Assembly (NCBI GenBank): GCA_023138875.1
Contig: JAGLOO010000010.1
Location: forward strand, 1-64,000
Origin: Bacteroidales bacterium
GTDB taxonomy: Bacteria > Bacteroidota > Bacteroidia > Bacteroidales > GCA-2748055
DNA length: 64,000 nucleotides
Direction: 5' to 3'
The position numbers were made by a program, and so were the translations under genes. Shown here in pieces: positions 62,868-64,000 of the stretch (its first letter is position 1; each line of letters opens with the position of its first letter). Below the pieces are notes generated by a model. It was given only the letters and a program-made list of their open reading frames with translations, had not been told where the DNA came from and made no database searches.

Positions 62868-64000
62868 GTTTAACATAGACGGCAACCAGGGGTACTACCA
62901 GGATGCAGACAACCTGATATCATTTCAGATCGGGGCAGACACGCCGGGTATCATCGATATCGATAAGTTCAATAACCTGAACCTGCCAGTCCTATACAAC
63001 GTTGGGCAACATAAGGTGCTGATCAAAGGAAACACTAACCTTTTGCCTGAGGAGATCCAGCTGATGATAGGAGGCAACCGGTTGCTACCCGAGCTGATCG
63101 AGAAGCAGATGAGGATCCTCTATGGCCAGGGTCCTCAGGTGTACAAAAAGGGTTTTGAGAAGAATAAACTCATCAGGCACTGGGAGGAGAAGCCAGAGAT
63201 AACCGATTGGATGGACTCATGGCAGCCCAGAGGCCTGCAGGATTCCGCTGAGCATTTCTTCATGAAGACAATCCGGGATTTCTACTATTTCGAAGACTAC
63301 TGGATCAAGTGGAAGTTCAGTAAGTCACGTCGCACCAACGGCCCACTACCAGTGATCGGGCTGGAGCATGTGGATAATCGCAGGTGCCGGCTGGCTACTG
63401 GTAAGAACATTGATCTGACGGATGATCCGGTTGACCAGGACTTTCAGACGGTGGTGGCCGGGAACTGGCAATATGGCAATGTGCGCAAGTTCAAGATCTA
63501 TAAAAGATTCAACCATGCTTTTCCTCTGCAGTCACCGGTGGCCATCTCCTACCACAAGAATGATTCTGTGGGGAAGGTGTATGGCGAGAATAAATACTAT
63601 GCCGGTATCAAGGAGTGGCTAACGGGCATGAACAGGAATCCGAAGTATATCAACTCGTTCCTGAAAAACTCACTTTCGGCAAAGATCCACCTGGTTATCC
63701 CGGTTGAGTGGGTCGAATCGGTGGAGCAGAAGATCCGTGATTATTGTGAGGAGAATAAGGTAAAGGAAGATGCCGGAAAGACGCTGATCAAACTCAATGG
63801 CATTGAAATTGGTGTGGAATATAAGTCAAGTACCCGGGATAAGTATATTGCAGCTGAGATAAAGAAGCTTTCATCATTCCTTTCCGGGGTGGAGAATCAG
63901 GGTAAGCTCTATGCAACTTATGCCTATACCACCGCTGATGGAAATCCCGTGCAGTGGAAACTCGAACCAATTGATCTGAAATATAAAGAATTCATCTCCT
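62860..64000 (+). CDS. Phage portal protein-like, 5' part
   Basis: ATG 62860 opens a frame that runs without a stop to the window edge (380 codons). It starts MNEFNIDGNQGYYQDADNLI and includes LPELIEKQMRILYGQGPQVY (about 77-96), RDFYYFEDYWIKWKFSKSRR and GLEHVDNRRCRLATGKN (about 165-183), a plan like that of portal proteins with a clip and wing. The portal ring joins head and tail and is the packaging gate. Identification rests on composition and on its place after the terminase; the C-terminus is outside the window. Confidence 0.72.
   Translation, partial: MNEFNIDGNQGYYQDADNLISFQIGADTPGIIDIDKFNNLNLPVLYNVGQHKVLIKGNTNLLPEEIQLMIGGNRLLPELIEKQMRILYGQGPQVYKKGFEKNKLIRHWEEKPEITDWMDSWQPRGLQDSAEHFFMKTIRDFYYFEDYWIKWKFSKSRRTNGPLPVIGLEHVDNRRCRLATGKNIDLTDDPVDQDFQTVVAGNWQYGNVRKFKIYKRFNHAFPLQSPVAISYHKNDSVGKVYGENKYYAGIKEWLTGMNRNPKYINSFLKNSLSAKIHLVIPVEWVESVEQKIRDYCEENKVKEDAGKTLIKLNGIEIGVEYKSSTRDKYIAAEIKKLSSFLSGVENQGKLYATYAYTTADGNPVQWKLEPIDLKYKEFIS

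Noticed and set aside
1-64000. CRISPR arrays, rRNA operons and insertion sequences
   Set aside because: No regularly spaced repeats with unique spacers, no rRNA-like sequence and no transposase frame with terminal inverted repeats were found.

Overview
The window is chromosomal DNA of a member of the Bacteroidota (probably Bacteroidales or a close relative) with the left and central part of a resident prophage. The phylum is supported by several things: type IX secretion (Por) sorting tails on two proteins, Bacteroidota-style promoters (TTTG, about 20 nt, TAnnTTTG), DUF3822/RsmD and SiaB/SiaC pairs, a PorE-like TPR/PD40/OmpA protein, and a phosphoglycerate dehydrogenase of the Lys type. No species can be named from the sequence alone.

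Positions 1-40,519 are host core genome. They hold the 3' end of an Omp28-like T9SS cargo protein, then rsmD, DUF3822, a pilin-like small protein and a RecD-like helicase. Next come a degenerate yjbQ remnant, a large Asp-box beta-propeller T9SS protein and an intact yjbQ. A phosphohexomutase is followed by a leftward sugar-nucleotide operon (rfbD, rfbC, rfbA, UDP-xylose synthase, UDP-glucose dehydrogenase; rfbB is absent). Then come ribosomal protein S1 with a long acidic repeat leader, a STAS protein, ribonuclease Z, guaA, a CtpA-type protease, pnuC with a NadR-like kinase, and an RlmL-like methyltransferase. A SiaB/SiaC partner-switch pair faces a very large ABCG-like exporter with a TerB-like front domain. 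A PepSY protein, an OB-fold lipoprotein, a STAS protein and an Hpt protein follow. The core part ends with a TPR protein plus PorE-like OmpA protein, gcvT, comB, serC, serA, DUF1015, yggS and a DHOD-like flavoprotein.

Positions 40,520-41,513 are a transition with a frameshifted gene remnant and a DUF4468 gene. From about 41,514 to the right edge is a temperate phage: a CI-like repressor divergent from a Cro-like gene across two matched 6-3-6 palindromes, a LuxR-type regulator, small early genes, a primase-helicase, a DnaA domain IV protein, a run of very small overlapping genes and an HNH endonuclease. An accessory cassette (50,895-52,598) carries a HEPN-like gene and a convergent DUF4145 gene. 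After it lies a 430-bp intergenic region packed with GTGC(A) words and a 25-bp near-perfect inverted repeat. The virion genes follow in an unusual order: S49-type prohead protease, scaffold-capsid fusion, putative tail tube, a coiled-coil protein ending at a probable -1 frameshift site (A9), terminase genes, and a portal gene cut by the window edge. No integrase, transposase, lysis or tail-fibre gene is visible, so the prophage continues to the right.

The features most worth a second look are the GTGCA/inverted-repeat array, the matched early operators that share its core word, the candidate programmed frameshift, and the HEPN/DUF4145 cassette between the early and late phage genes.
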